The notes: generated by a model from the sequence alone, not told the origin. DNA of 64,000 nt from Chrysoperla carnea (GCF_905475395.1 NC_058340.1:53732181-53796180), one strand, 5' to 3'. Positions 50,605-63,966 are shown, numbered from the stretch's first letter. Program-made: numbers and translations.

Positions 50605-51269
50605 ATAAAAATAAATAATATTTAATATATGTAATATATAATATAATTATATTGATAATAAATAAAATAATTTATTGACATATTTTTTTCTATATAAAGA
50701 CGAATCAAATAATTTTGTCACAATCTTACAGTCTTTGTTTTTTTTTTGTATGAATATTTATAAATTTATTAATTTTTTGTCAATAAAATTTTGAAATATT
50801 ATCCATTTCCTTCTACAAAATAATATCTAAATGGTATATTAATTATAATATGTACAAATATTTATTTAATAATTTAAAAAAAATATAGATTTTAATTAAT
50901 TTTTGTTTTTTTTTTTTTTGTGAAAAAATTTTTGCAATTCTCAATAATTTAATATTTTTGGTCGATTAGCCAAAACTCGTTTGAATTAGCCTTCTTAATG
51001 GCTTCTGAAAAATTTAGTTTTCCACATAAACTACTCAAAAATGTTTTGAAAGCTTTTTTAAAAGCGTATAAAATATTATCTAGATATGTGTATGCAATCA
51101 ATTTTTAGCGTGATTAAAATCTATATTTTTATTGTTAAACTTTGAGCTTAATTTTTGTTTAGCTTAACATTTCTAAATTGGTATCACATTAATATGGAAA
51201 TAATATACAAACTGTTAATCAAATTATTATATACCTGTATAGCATTTATTTAACACATCCATTAAACTG

Positions 51270-51715
51270 AAGAAATTGACATATGCTTGAAACTGGATAA
51301 ATAACTGTATTTAAGTTTTCAGGTTCAATTAAAACCTTACTTTGATTCATAACTGACAAGCATTAGATGAGCGCTTTAAATTAGAAAGCTGTTCTTTATA
51401 CGCAAATACGCAAACAATTTTTTTAAACATTATTTTGTAAACCGAATTGTTTAGACAGTAATTTGAACAAAACAACTTTTATTGTTTTCGCCTAAACTGT
51501 ACGGTTTGCGGAAAAATGTTTCGAACAAAAATGTTAATTTTTTTAATCAAAAACAACTTTCTAATTTATAGTGTTCATCTATTGATTACCAGTTATGTAG
51601 AGTATAGTGAGCTTTTCATTGAGCTTGAAAACCAAAGTTAAATTTCTATCGATAAAAGTTATTTAACGAGTTTCAAGCATATGCCAACTTAAAAAAAACA
51701 TCCTGTACATTGAAT
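51270..51715. mobile_element. Foldback element of about 440 bp
   Basis: GACATATGCTTGAAACT (51278) pairs with AGTTTCAAGCATATGCC (about 51669); inner tracts also pair (GAAAGCTGTTCTTTAT with AACAACTTTCTAATTTATA, ATTATTTTGTAAACCG with CGGTTTGCGGAAAA). The right end reads ACATCCTGTAC, like the 16- and 19-kb family, so it may be a distant member. Confidence 0.55.
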
Positions 51716-52047
51716 ATATATTATTCATTTCGTCCCTGGACAGTGGACAGCATCATAAAAGCTTCAAAATTAGAAAGCTTGGCAAATTAAATAAGTACGT
51801 AAACCATACAAGCTAAATTAAATATCCAAAATAAGCAATGTAGGTAACAATTTTTTTACAAAATAATATTATAGAGTTTCAAGCTTTATTTTCTATTTAC
51901 TTTTAAAGGGAGGCTTGTTAATAATTTTATGAGATTTAAACTTGCCATTTCTCACAACTTTTCCCATTATTAAAAACTGTAAGTATATAATTAATGAGTC
52001 AATTAACAGTTTGTAAATTGAATAGATAAAAAAAAACCAAATCGCTT

Positions 52048-55000
52048 TTATCTTAAACTACTGATATTTGATGTGATCGAACTTGTTGCCATTGATAATA
52101 TTGACCATAATGCGTAAATTAGAACAAAGTGTAATACACCTTTTAATGCAAAATGTAACATTTCAAATCTGAAAGTAAAGAAAAAGTTTATTTTAAAAAA
52201 AATGTAGGTTTTATCGAGAATATATTTCGTTATGATAAATTTTTATATTAATTTGAAAATATTTGGCAATAATAAATTTTATTCTAGACTTGTTACAAGT
52301 GAAAATTATTATTTAACTTTCTTAACATGTGTACTTTAAAAGGTAAAAACTGCATAATTATAAATAATTTTGTACAAAAATTCAATATACCTAATGCACA
52401 AGTTAAATAGTTAATTAACATTAAAAAATTAATTTTAATCTATGTTATATTAAACTAGTTAAAAAGTAATTGTTGATTGATGTGTATTTCAACATTTGAT
52501 AATGTTATTCAGGTTAATTTTGTAGGTAATTATACAAGGTGTTCTGTTATTGACTGCAGATCGTTGGGCTACAGAATAAGCTCATAAAAACCAATTTTCG
52601 ATCAGAGGCCTACTTTGAGAGATAATTAACCAAATAAATTAATATATTATTAATACAAAGTAAATAGTTTTATCGAATCCCAGTTCACTTAGATAATAAA
52701 GGCAATACCAGCCTATAATATAAACTGAGTACGCTGTCTTATCAATACACTCCAAAATAGGGATCAATTTACCAAATATAAATGGGATCATTTAACCCGT
52801 AATGGCATATTAGACAGAAAAAAAGTAATCAATTATTTACAATTTGTCAGTTGACAGACTATAAAAACAAAACAATCACAAAATAAACTTGATAAATTTT
52901 GTTTAATTTGGAAAACTTGAAGAGAAAACTTAAGATTTTACTTCAAAGATTACTAATTAAAAAGATCTTGGTCCATTTATTGCATTTTTTCTGTGGCATC
53001 GTAGCGCCTAAACGGATGAACCGATTTTAATTTTTTTGAATTCATTTGAAGGGTAATTTAACGGAGAGTGTCCTAGCATGTTTCAAGTGCGTGCTTAGGG
53101 TTTCGTACCCCAAAAAAACTAAAAAATTGACGATGATCTTCAAAATCGATTCAGTTTGGAAAAGGCTGACATATAGTTTTAACATATAAATAATTACTAT
53201 GGAAATGAATGGTCAAATAATCCTGGCTCAATTCATTTCGAAAAGTGAAATGGTAAAATAATAAGGGAATTCAAAACAATAATTCAAAGTCAAATCAAAT
53301 ATTTCAATTTCAATTAAAATATTTCCAAAAATTTGTCCCAAAAAATGATAGCTCTCTAAGTATCCTTTTCATCTCATCTGATGTCTTTGACTTCACTTTG
53401 ATATTGATTTATGAAGGAGTGTTATAAGATAAAAGTGTTTATCTGTGCGTCTGTGTGTTTCTCAGTGACATCGTAACCCCTAAACGATCGAACCAACTTA
53501 ATTAAGAATATTTTATAGCTATTTCCAAAAATCGGATTACAAAAAATAAATCGCATTTGTCGGGGGTTTTTTAAATTTTATAAATTTCACATGTTCTTTA
53601 CAATTTCGAGAGTTATATCAATGTTGTTCTGACGGAAAATGTTTCTTAGAATTATAAAAAATAAATAAAATAAAACGTATTGCTTACCTCTTATATTTAC
53701 GTTTGGCAGCCTCCACATTGGATAATGGATCATGAAACAAATATACACGCATACCTTTGACATAATTACGGAAATATAATAACCAATCAATTTCCGCCAT
53801 ATTGAAAAAGAATACACTTCGTCCATGATTATCAATCTTTTTCCATAAATTTTGTACATTATGATTTGTAAATTCCCACTCTTGCGTACAAAACGGTGAT
53901 ATAACATCAGTAAATTTTAATATTTTCTTATACATTGTTACCATTTGTGGTTTTTTACCCAACACCGTTAAGATTACATCCATAATTGCACCGGGTACAA
54001 AATGTAACAGTATAAAATAGAATAAATTTAATACTCTATTTTTAACGGTACGAAAACTTAGTGTCCAATAAACTTCAGTAAATGGATTATTTTTGTAAAA
54101 TAATAAATTTAATGAATGGAATTCATACCATGTTAATGGTTTTTCTGCTGATGTAACGTAATTATAAATGGGTACATCTTCTTTGCTTCTAAAAATGTAA
54201 AATTAATAAAAAAATTTACTAGAAGTTAATTCTTTATTTAAAAAAAATTTTTTTTTGATATGTCGCTCAAGGATTTCAACATTTATTTAATATGGCAAGG
54301 GAAAATGTCTCAAGTTCAATGATGGAACTATTGGAACTATGTTCCTTATCGCACGTTTAGATTTGTTTGCTGGTTGGGACGGATATAAAACCAAAAAAAG
54401 TGCAATCAAAACAAAAAAAGACCCCAAAATCCGGCATGTAGGTTACCAAAACTTTTTTAATCGATTCAGCTTGCCATAAATTTTGAGAACATGCAAAAAT
54501 ATTTTAAAATCTGTCAATTTGTATTTTTTGTCCAAAATGAGTTATCAGAAGTTAAACATAATAGAGATAATTTAAAGTAAGAACAAAGAAATTTTATGTT
54601 ATGTCTATTAAATATTCTGATCAAACAAATTGTGGGTAATATACGCACATATTGGGTTGACTACTAAATCAGAATTATGTCTTTTTTAAACTAATATTAC
54701 AATTAATTCATAAATTATAGGATTAAAATAGCTATAATATTAAATTCTTTAAACTATAAAACAGGTATTTAACTTCTTAAATTAATGCTTTTTCAGAATT
54801 ACCAGTGCACAGATATGCAAACAGTATCGGGCAAGAAAAAATGAAAAAAAAAACAAATTGAACCTAAAATTACCAACGCACAGAAACGCAAAAAGTATCG
54901 AGAGAGAAAAAAAAACAGTTAAAAGAAACTAATTACACTAAACTTGCAAGGTAACGTACCACAAAACTAATATTTATAATTAATTATTAGGTAATACAGT

Positions 55001-58000
55001 TATTTGTACGAAAGGAGCATAATTCCCACCGAGTGTCCTAAGACACCTCTCGTTCTTACTTTTTATCAGGTTACGCCAGAATATATGCAAATGATTTAAT
55101 ATTTATGATACTAAGGAGGAATCTTAAATGTTTTTTCTCGAAAACTTTTGTCAATATTTTTTCCATAGGGATTATTAATATATTTCGTAGCCAGATTACA
55201 TACTTAAAGTATTCCCATCATGGTGACTACTGTAAAACCTACATTTCGACAGAATTTAACCAATTTTCACAGACTTAGAATAGGGCTGACTATTAAATTT
55301 TGAAAATTTCAAAAAACTTACCGACTAGCTGGTGAATTGTAGACATCCCAAGCCGAACAAATTAATGAATTTACGCACATATCAGCTGGGACAATATTCG
55401 CATTTATATTATTGTGGCAATGTAATGTACGTAAAATTCCTTTACATACACCTGCCACAACTCCATTGGGTCCATATAAATTATTTATCCAAGCAACTAA
55501 AGGTTCTTTATACGTAGAGACAACTGCAAAATTGACAAATTAATATATTTTAATAATATGTTCCCGAATACAAAATTTATAAACTATAATTTATCGCAGT
55601 AGCCAAGCCTACTTACTTAAGCCTACCTCGACCGATAAACAAGGGGAATTATTTTGAATTTTTTCAAAATAAAAAATACTTTTACATTTTTTGATCAGTT
55701 TTAAGTAAAAAAGTACTCCTGTAATTTTTTCTCTAAACGCTTAGTTTTCGAAATAAAAATTTTTGATAAATTAAAAATGTAATATTCGATTTTAAGAAAA
55801 ATGTATTATTTTTTCAATCTCTGAGGGAATTCGCTTAGCAAACGCAGTTCTTGCATGGCGAATTTTTTTTTTCGTCATTGTAGAAAAAAAAAGTTATATC
55901 AACCGGTAAACGTGATAAATTCTTGAAACAAGAAATTGAAATATCTACTTGAAAAATGAAAATATTTATTTGCTACCATATTTAGAACATATTTTCTTGA
56001 ATCAAGAACAATATTCTTGCAATCAGTAATTTTTTTAGAGTTTAAGTTCTTCAGAGTCGAAATTTCTCCATATTTTGAAAACTGGACATCTTTCATCGAT
56101 ATAGAAACTATAAATTTAAGTACTCACCAATTGCTGGACGAAATACACCAACACGTAATCCTTTACAATTATTAGCAACTTCAGCTTCGGCTAATGCTTT
56201 TGTAAATGTATATGTATTGGGCCATTGTCCTATAATTCTGAATAAAATAAAATATATTGAGTCATATTATAATAATTATTTGAAAATAATTTTGTTTAAA
56301 AATATATTACCTTGGTGTGATTTCTTGTAATTCATCATCACTTAATTTTAAAATCATATTTTCTAAATCATCAACATTGATTGGTGCGTTATAAAAAGTT
56401 TCTTCAATTTTTTGTACGTTACAATTTGAGTAAGCTGTTGATACGTGTATAACCGTCTGATAACAATAAAATAAATACAAAATTAACTTAAGGATGTACG
56501 AGCACCAAGTGCAATTTTAAATCAATTACTTCCTTAAATTTATACAAGAACACAAACTACAAAGTTTATATTAAAAAACAAGGACAAATATCAAAATTAT
56601 AAAAGACTAGGGGAGCAAATATGGCAGAGCATAATAAAATGCAAAATGCAGTAGGTATCTTTTGTCTTTTCATTCAATGAAAAAATCAGCTGAGCATAAC
56701 AAGTATGCTCTACATTTTTTACTCGTGGCGTTCAAATGTTAGCGTTACAATCCAATAAAAGGTATAACTTGTAATCGTTACAATAGTTTGGAGTCAAAAT
56801 TAGCCATTTCCATCAGAACTTTAAAGAGGCTAGTTTATTGACTATTTCTATATAAAAATGCGCTAAATACAATGCAATGGTGACAAAAAAAAATGTAAAC
56901 CACGGGCTTCATTGTTAAAAATTATGATTTTTAGCGGCAATTTTCATTGTTTTAATGTTTTTGGACTTTTTAAGGAAATCAGTGTGCCGGACGAAAAAAG
57001 TTAAGAGCCAAGAAATGATGATTTTAACAAAAGACGTCGTTTGGGACTGTTTGCAACCTTTTATCTTTAACCGTTAAATTGTTATAAACAAATTAAGGGA
57101 CAAAAATTAACAAATTACTTCTAATTTTTTTTCTGCTCAACAAAAGGTCGTATAGACATTTTATTTCGGCGAAAATATTGTGTTTTGTTCATTGAATACA
57201 CAGTCGTTTTTTGTTATTATATCTTACCCACTCCCAATCTATTTGAAAGCTAGTGCTTCCCGTGTGGTCCCATTTCATTTTTGGTCGAGTTCTGACAACG
57301 GCATCCATGAGAAAACAATAAAAGTCTTAAATTTGCATTAAGTATGCACGACAAGAGGACGAATAACTCAATATCACGTCAACCGATTTCGATGGTTCTT
57401 TTTTTAGTACAAAATTTTTGAGTATACTTCAGATTCACTAAAAATTACAAAATAAAAAAAACTTTTAACAAAAAGAAAACCGACTTCAAAATAAAAACTT
57501 TTCCAAAACAAATTAATATGAACTAAAAAGTACAAAAATAACGATAATATAATGTAGTTAAAATTATTGTTATTTTTGGAGTTGGTGTCAGCCAAGCTAA
57601 TGTAGCAAACTGTTCTTTGTTGTTTCCTTGGCTGACACCGACTCCAAAATTACTATAAATTTTAACTACATTATATTATCGTTATTTTTTTACTTTTTAG
57701 TGCATATTAATTTGTTTTGGAAAAGTTTTTATATTGAAGTCGGGTTTCTTTTTGTAAAAAGTTATTTTTTATTATTAACAATGAAGTCCATGGTTTACAA
57801 ATTTTTTTTATCACTATCTTACTCAGCGCATTTTTGTTATATAAAAATACTCAATAAACTGGCGTTTTTAAGTTTCTGAGGTAAAAAAAGCTTAATCGTC
57901 TCAACTATAAATAAACTGTAAATAAATAATACTGCAAATATTTTTAAAAAAATTACTTAATATCCGTTTTAATAATTTTTTCTATTGAATCAAAATAACA

Positions 58001-58124
58001 AAGATTCTTTAATAAAAAAAAAGATTGAATTAAAAAAAATCAAAATAATTGAAGAGATGATTGGGAAATTGAATAGAAGATGAAATAAAAGATTATTATC
58101 AAGATGATTATTGCATAAGATAAC

Positions 58125-58160
<36 letters not shown>

Positions 58161-58412
58161 TACCTTTAAATTTGTCATTTGTTTACTAAGTTCAATGACT
58201 TCACGTGTTGCATGCACATTAATTGCCATTGCTAAACGTATGTGCTCATCAAAACGGACAGTTGCAGCCACATGAAATACAATATTTACATCTTGTATTA
58301 ATCGTTGTCGATCTCTAATTGATATACCCAAACCAGTTATGGAACAATCACCAGCAATTCCAACAACTTTATGACGAAATTTACTATTTTCTTGTTTTAA
58401 TCGATCAAAAAT
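52048..58412 (-). CDS. Fatty acyl-CoA reductase, 3' six exons (N-terminus beyond the right edge)
   Basis: Reduces fatty acyl-CoA to fatty alcohol with NADPH, for waxes, ether lipids or pheromones; usually peroxisomal or ER membrane. Exons in order: 58412-58164, 56456-56311, 56237-56128, 55523-55322, 54188-53688, 52168-52048, all in phase, 442 residues plus TAA. Motifs: FHVAATVRFDE and INVHATRE in the first visible exon, STAYSNC in the next, active-site YTFTK in the third, RPAIV spliced to STYKEP at the third/fourth junction, then the C-terminal FAR domain (VPIYNYVTSAEKPLTWYE, NVEAAKRKYKR) and a hydrophobic tail (VLHFVLIYALW) in the last exon. The first visible exon starts with IFDRLK, so about 70-90 N-terminal residues, including the GxxGFLGK nucleotide-binding loop, are missing. 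I see no such exon up to base 64000, so the upstream intron exceeds 5.5 kb. Insects have many FAR paralogues, so no symbol is given. Confidence 0.92.
52984..53586 (+). repeat. Dispersed repeat, copy 2 (GCATCGTAGCGCC type)
   Basis: Same family as 39849-40510, in the last FAR intron, antisense to the gene and ending about 100 bp from the exon at 53688. It has an extra segment around 53135-53175 that copy 1 lacks. Confidence 0.75.
57452..57770. mobile_element. Foldback element whose two arms each hold the same short open frame
   Basis: Arms 57452-57596 and 57627-57770 are inverted copies separated by 30 bases. Both start with the complement pair CTTGGCTGACACC/GGTGTCAGCCAAG and end near TTGAAGTCGGTTTTCTTTTT. 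Each, read outward from the centre, begins MADT and continues hydrophobic (YFLVHINLFWKSFY) for 50-60 residues. It lies in the FAR intron between exons ending at 56456 and 58164. Confidence 0.7.
58125..58158. repeat. (AAT)n microsatellite adjoining a FAR splice donor
   Basis: About eleven ATA/TTA units. On the gene's strand the intron starts GTATGT and runs straight into TTATTATTA, so the repeat begins at intron position 6-7. Confidence 0.95.
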
Positions 58413-59039
58413 CTGGAAAAAAAAGAAGAAAAATTTGAATTAGTAATTTAAAATCAATTTAGAATTTAGAATAAAGGAAATCGAAAGTCTATGCTGGATA
58501 TGTTCGAAAGAACTTCGATAAAGGATAACTGTCATATTCCGCTTCGCTGCATATAGGACTCCATGAGTAAGCAAGATGCCAGGAATATTTTGGCGATTAT
58601 AACAATAGACCGGAGCAAGGAAATTGCCACCAACTTGAAGTTTTTGATCTCATTTGAACTTCTCGTTAATCTAAATAGCAGTGTTTGGAAACGGAAAAAT
58701 GTACGAAAAATCGAGAGGCGACGATAATTGTGAATTCCAATCGCGAATTCAGATTGACATAATGACCGGAACGCTTTCATTTTTAACTATAGGCAGAAAA
58801 GTACAAAAAAATTGGACTTTTCAGGCAATATTAAATAAAAACTATCAAAAGTAGAGACAAAACTTTCAATTTTCGATGTCGTACAACATTGGATAGCATT
58901 AATTTACGCCTTCGCGAGTAAACAGTGATCTTTCCGAAAAAATGTTTCAAACAAAAGTTGTTTATTCTTTTATGAGGTTCATTTTTTACCTTTAATTTTT
59001 TACCTATCTCTAACGATTTATAAGATGCATCCTACAGAC
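58413..59039. other. FAR intron or upstream region, no exon seen
   Basis: Contains an open but unrecognised frame at 58532-58780 on the minus strand that shows no FAR motif, and words resembling the 19-kb foldback family around 58915-59030 (GAAAAAATGTTTCAAAC). Confidence 0.4.
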
Positions 59040-59320
59040 CCAAGACCCAATTGACTTATTTTGTGCATTTACGAACTGGACCCCACTTTTTAAGTCTTAA
59101 GCCCGCTATAAAAATTTCAATTTGATACCACTTTTCGTTTTTGAGTGGTCGTGATCACAGACGGACATACAGACAACCGCAAATGGACTTTTTAGGTGAT
59201 TTTATGAAAACCTATACCAAAACTTTTGTTCGTTTCATCAATATTTTTAAGCATTATAAACTTGAGAGTAAACTTAGTATACCTTGATAAATTTCATATA
59301 TATCTACATGTATAAAAATG
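59040..59320 (+). repeat. TATACCATG dispersed repeat, longest copy
   Basis: Extends further at the left end (CCAAGACCCAATTGACTTA, GCATTTACGAACTGGACCC) than other copies, then follows the common order through TCGTTTTTGAGTGGTCG, TTTTAGGTGATTTTATG and TTTCATATATATC. It lies upstream of the visible FAR exons. Confidence 0.75.
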
Positions 59321-59994
59321 CAAGCACTGATATTCCACACTTTCTATACAGAGTATTTCAGCAATTAACTCAGTCAATTTTTTTGTTTTATTTTTTACTT
59401 TTTTAATACTTAATCAATCTTAATGAGTGTGGCGTCATTTTCAAGATCATTTTACTCATCGCCAGATAATAAATATTATAAATTACGGGTAAACCGGGTG
59501 CATTTTTGGGGATGCAAAATTTTGCAGGAGTTATCTATCTATGAAATTGTAGAAAAGTATGTTAAACATTTGAAAACTTGGAACAAGATGAACTTTCATT
59601 CAAAACAATTTGAGCTTTAAAACACACCTATATATTGCTAGTTGGAGTTCCATGGTTTATATATTCTTTTTTAAACTGCAATTTGTTAAAAAAATAAATA
59701 CAAATTGGCAAAAAAAGCAAATACCATAATAATATTAGAATTTAATTTATTTATTATAAACCGGTTATTAGAATTAATATCGGTCATATTCAAATGTGGT
59801 AATTAATTAAGAATGTGATTCAGCCGGTAGGTTCTCACGTGTGGTGTTTTTATTAAGTACTTACAGTTTATAGTTTAAAGGCAAATACCTACACAACATT
59901 GTAGGTATTTTATGCGCATATTTGCATAGCTCATCAACATTTGCATAATACATTGTTTCGGCGTCATTTTTAGTCTAAATGTAAAAGTACTTAA

Positions 59995-60563
59995 GGTAGA
60001 ACGAGCGCCAAGGTAAATTTAAACTTGAGGTTGAAATTATTTGTACCTTATTTTCAACTTTGATGATGAATTTTGTTATAACTTCTTGAATGTGGACGAA
60101 AAATACGAATAAAATTTTTCGATATCTGCCTTGGTTTCCGAAACATCAAAAGCTAAATAATTAAACAAAATTTTCAATTTTCGATATCTAGAAAATTACT
60201 CCAGGTATCGAAAAATTTAAGTATTATTTTCCGTCTTATATTATTATATACCGTGCTCATACATTCATAATTACTTGGACACAAATGTTTTTCAATAATT
60301 TATTAAGGTTTTAACTATGTATAACAGTTTTTTTTTTTTTAATTTCCACCGACTAATTTTGGAGAAATCTATGAAAACATATCATCCATCTACCGTTTTC
60401 CCATAAGACCAATGTTAAATATGCCTACTTTTTATAAGTCCTTTATTTATTTAAATAACCAAGCAGCCCCTCCTAAAATTTTCATAATTGATTTAGACTT
60501 AGTCCAACTTCATATAAAGAAAATGAAGCTATTATCCAAAATTACCCCGGCCCTCGTACAGCC
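59995..60563 (+). mobile_element. TTAA-flanked element, 569 bp
   Basis: TTAA at 59991-59994 and 60564-60567. The left end GGTAGAACGAGCGCC and reversed right end GGCTGTACGAGGGCC agree at 11 of 15 bases. Internal words are shared with 38535-39169. No open frame of note. The TTAA duplication suggests piggyBac-type transposition of a non-autonomous element. Confidence 0.65.
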
Positions 60564-60618
60564 TTAATATGTCTGCAACAACATCAATTTTGAGGTCTTG
60601 TTTTAATTGCAATATACT

Positions 60619-60762
60619 ATGTGTGTTTGTACCATCTAGGCATATACATATCTGTAGTATGACAGAATACATCCGTTTAGTAATGCATCTAATCGAGAGG
60701 TATTATATACATGTGTTGTAAGACTACAGATATGTATATGCCTAGATGGTACAAACACACAT
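60619..60762. repeat. Hairpin with perfect 40-bp arms
   Basis: 60619-60658 and 60723-60762 are exact complements (ATGTGTGTTTGTACCATCTA on the left end), separated by 64 bases. It could be a tiny MITE or the source of a hairpin RNA. It lies about 50 bp after the TTAA element. Confidence 0.85.
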
Positions 60763-60999
60763 GGTATAATCTTTTGATCACAATTTTTAAGCATCACCTG
60801 TACCAACTTCTATAGCCTTAAATTATCTTCATATACCATGAAACAATATAGCCTTTGTGTACAATCGTTCTTTAAAGTCAAATAAAAAAGTTATTGTTTT
60901 TTTAGTAGGTCAGAAAAATTTCAAGCATCAATTGTTTTGTTGCGTATATTCTTATAGACCGTGAGCTGATAATGAAGAGAAATTTCCATTATTTGTATA

Positions 61000-61190
61000 C
61001 CCCATATTTGCAAAATATCAGAGTATATTAAGTTTAGTACGCTTAGAAGTATTAATTGTACAAACAAAATTTTGGTAAATGTTCATAAAATCACCTAATA
61101 AGTTCATTTTCGTATGTCTGCTCGTGAGTACGATGACTCAAAAACGAAAAGAGTTATCGAGATTAAATTTTGATAACGTGCCCATGACGT
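61000..61190 (-). repeat. TATACCATG dispersed repeat, inverted copy
   Basis: ATTAAGTTTAGTACGCTTAG, CATAAAATCACCTAATAAG and GACTCAAAAACGAAAAGAG are the reverse of the family words; diverged. Confidence 0.65.
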
Positions 61191-63430
61191 AAAATCATCT
61201 AGAATCTTTTAAACCGTAACAGATAGAACAAAAATTTAAATACAAAAAATGTTATCTAAAAATAAATATTATAAGGTAATATATTATATATTTTGTAAAT
61301 ATCTTTCGTTTTTCCGTGATTATCCAAACTAAGGCCAAACTTAAGCTTCTATTCTCTCAAAAACTATCAAAGATAGAGAGTTTAAATTTGCAGGTAGCTT
61401 AAAATATTAAATGCATCTGATAATATTAAGTGGATAAAAGAGTCAACCCCATTATTACGTAAGATTTTATGAGTTGAACCCCATTATTTCGTAAGATTTT
61501 ATGAGTTGAACTTGAAATTTAATATTAGAAATAATGTATGTATATACATCGCGAACTATAATCTCTGTACTAAAGAATATAAACCATATTTTACGCCAAA
61601 CTGTGAGTTTTAGTGTAACCGATCCTTCTCTAACAACGTTTTATTATTCGGCAAAACGAGATTGAATTTGGCGCAAGAAAGGGGAGAGGTTTTCCAGAAA
61701 TCTTATGTGTGCTTAAGAGGGAGTCAAAAACCGTCAAAATTATGCTTACGTAATTAATGAATGGCCCCTTATAGATCTGATACACCTTTAATGGTACCAA
61801 ATAATATAGTCAAACTATATATATAATGTATTAATAACTTTCATATCTATTATATAAGAAATGTTAATTTATACCTACATATGACAAAAATTGATTTTTA
61901 AAATAAACAATATGCAATCAATCAATAATGAAGTTCTTTAAAAAAAAAATGATTGTTATTCAATTAGTATTACTTCTTAATTATTATTGTAATAGAGAAA
62001 TTTTTTTATTTCAAAATATTTATTGAATTCCTTTATATGTTTTGGTGTATAATGGGGATGTTATATAATTTTAATAATATATGGTGAGACTGTCGAGTAA
62101 CTTGAATGGGGTATTCCACTATTTTTGAAAAAGTACTTCAAAATGTTGATCATCAAAAATTTATTTCGGAAAAAATACACACGCTTTCTTGCCAAAAACT
62201 TAAATTAAATTTTAAACCTTTTTTAAACTGTCAAAAAACGCGGGCATCCAATTTGATGACGCAATATCGATATCATTATACGAAATAACACAAATAAGTT
62301 TGCCAGATATATTCATAGACATCTGATTATAATAAATATAAATACTTATTATCTATGTGTATATTATACCCAGCTGTATACACTGAACTAACTGATGGTC
62401 TATGGCTCATACCGCTGTGACATCACAGCAGGGCTTGCCCGCGTTTTAGGTCACGTGATATACAGTTTAAAAATTACGGTTTTTAATTTTAATATTTTTA
62501 AAGAAAAATGTGTTTTTATGACTCGAAATCAGAATATTTAAGTATATTTTACATAAATTTTAAATTTTTTTAAATTTCACGATTTATTTTTGATTAACGA
62601 TAATACTCTATTAGTGATCGATTGACGTCAGTTGACTTGTATTCCCAAAGTTATCAAATACTTGGTAAACAAATTTGTTGGTTTTTGATATGACGCATTT
62701 CTTTGGCTAAAATCCTATGAACATTGAAGAACATACATCTAACACAGGATTTATTTGTAAAAAACGCCAACTTTTACAACTTAAATCTATAAATGTAACA
62801 CCGTAAAGGGTATTAAAACATTTACTTTGCTATTAAAGAGCATTAATGAGAATGTATATACACGATAAGGGGTATTAGTGATACTAAGAGAACGTGATAT
62901 TTTGGAAACGTCATTAAAAACTGTAAAAAAATTGAATTACACATCCGGTCTCTATATTAAAAAAGTATTTATCTTACATTACATTCATAATTAAATGATA
63001 AAAAAAATGTTATTTTTTGGAAAAATTTATGGGTCAAAATGAGTATGATATTATAAATGGGGGTCTTCTAACATATGACCTATATCAGTCTATTTGAGGC
63101 CATGTTGGTGATAAAATTTCTTATGTTGGTGTTCAAAAAATTATTAATAGAAAAACATAAATATATGGATTTTAATGAGCAATTATATATTTTTCATTAA
63201 TTAACTTATTTAAAATACATGTATGTATATGAATAATTATTATGATAAGATTGTTTGTGCAAATCGGAAGCATTGATTTTCATAATTAAGATAATTATTA
63301 GCCAATTAAAGAAACATAACAATTGGAATCTGTTTGAACAATCTAGTGCATTGATGATCAAAACTGAAATTGATATTTGTAGTATTAGTCGCAGAAACTA
63401 AGCACTGAAGTTAAAAATTTGAACAGTATG
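61191..63430. other. Gene-free region at the right side
   Basis: Only AT-rich DNA and repeats are seen: the uninterrupted relative of the LINE target (62836-62935), and a GC-rich patch at 62395-62460 (CAGCAGGGCTTGCCCGCGTT, GTCACGTGAT) that looks like part of a transposon. No FAR N-terminal exon is found. Confidence 0.45.
62836..62935 (+). repeat. Uninterrupted relative of the LINE target repeat
   Basis: GCATTAATGAGAATG then CGATAAGGGGTATTAGTG and AACGTGATATTTTGG line up with 44711-44722 joined to 45351-45420, i.e. the state before the LINE inserted. Confidence 0.6.
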
Positions 63431-63966
63431 ACGGATTTGAAAGCGATTTTCTACTTTCGATCCGTTAGAGTGTCAGGAAAATTTGTGACCTAAATTGATT
63501 TATTAGAAATTAAAAATATGCAATTTGCATAAATAATATGCATTTTATAATTGGATTTAAAATTTACCGTAAATATACTAAATTCACAATTCGGTTAATA
63601 GCGATGAAAATGATTCCAAACTTGTTATTCGGGGTTTTTTCGAGTCATCGAACACGAATATTGCGACAGAATTGCTCTCTTAGCTACCTGGTGTTCAGAG
63701 TGTATACGGTGTGCCCTGAGTAACGAGCTTGGACTTATTATATGACGACTTTACCGAAACTTTCAGGAGACGACTTCCAAAAACTCCACAAGTTTGGAAT
63801 CATTTTCATCACTATTATCCGAATTCTGAATTTCGTATATTTACGGTTAATTTAAAATGCAATTATAGAATGCAAATTGCATAAATTTATATCTCATAAA
63901 TCAATTTTGGTCATAAAATTTCCTGACGCTCTAACAAATCGAATTCAGAAAACCGCATTCAAATGC
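63431..63966. mobile_element. Foldback element of about 535 bp
   Basis: GATTTGAAAGCGATTTTCT ... GAGTGTCAGGAAAATTT on the left pairs with AAATTTCCTGACGCTC ... AGAAAACCGCATTCAAATGC on the right; inner tracts also pair (ATGCAATTTGCATAAAT with ATGCAAATTGCATAAATT, GATGAAAATGATTCCAAACTTG with its complement). Open frames inside are by-products. Confidence 0.7.

Noticed and set aside
57404-57879. Two similar small proteins starting MADT on opposite strands.
   Set aside because: They are the two arms of one foldback element, not two genes; kept only as a finding.
507-58412. HLCS, KDSR and FAR as a functional lipid gene cluster.
   Set aside because: Each is a common metazoan gene, spread over 58 kb on both strands with an autophagy gene between; nothing in the sequence shows co-regulation.
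63538-63723. 61-residue frame as a small gene.
   Set aside because: Lies wholly inside a foldback element, shows no conserved motif, and is expected by chance in this length of DNA.
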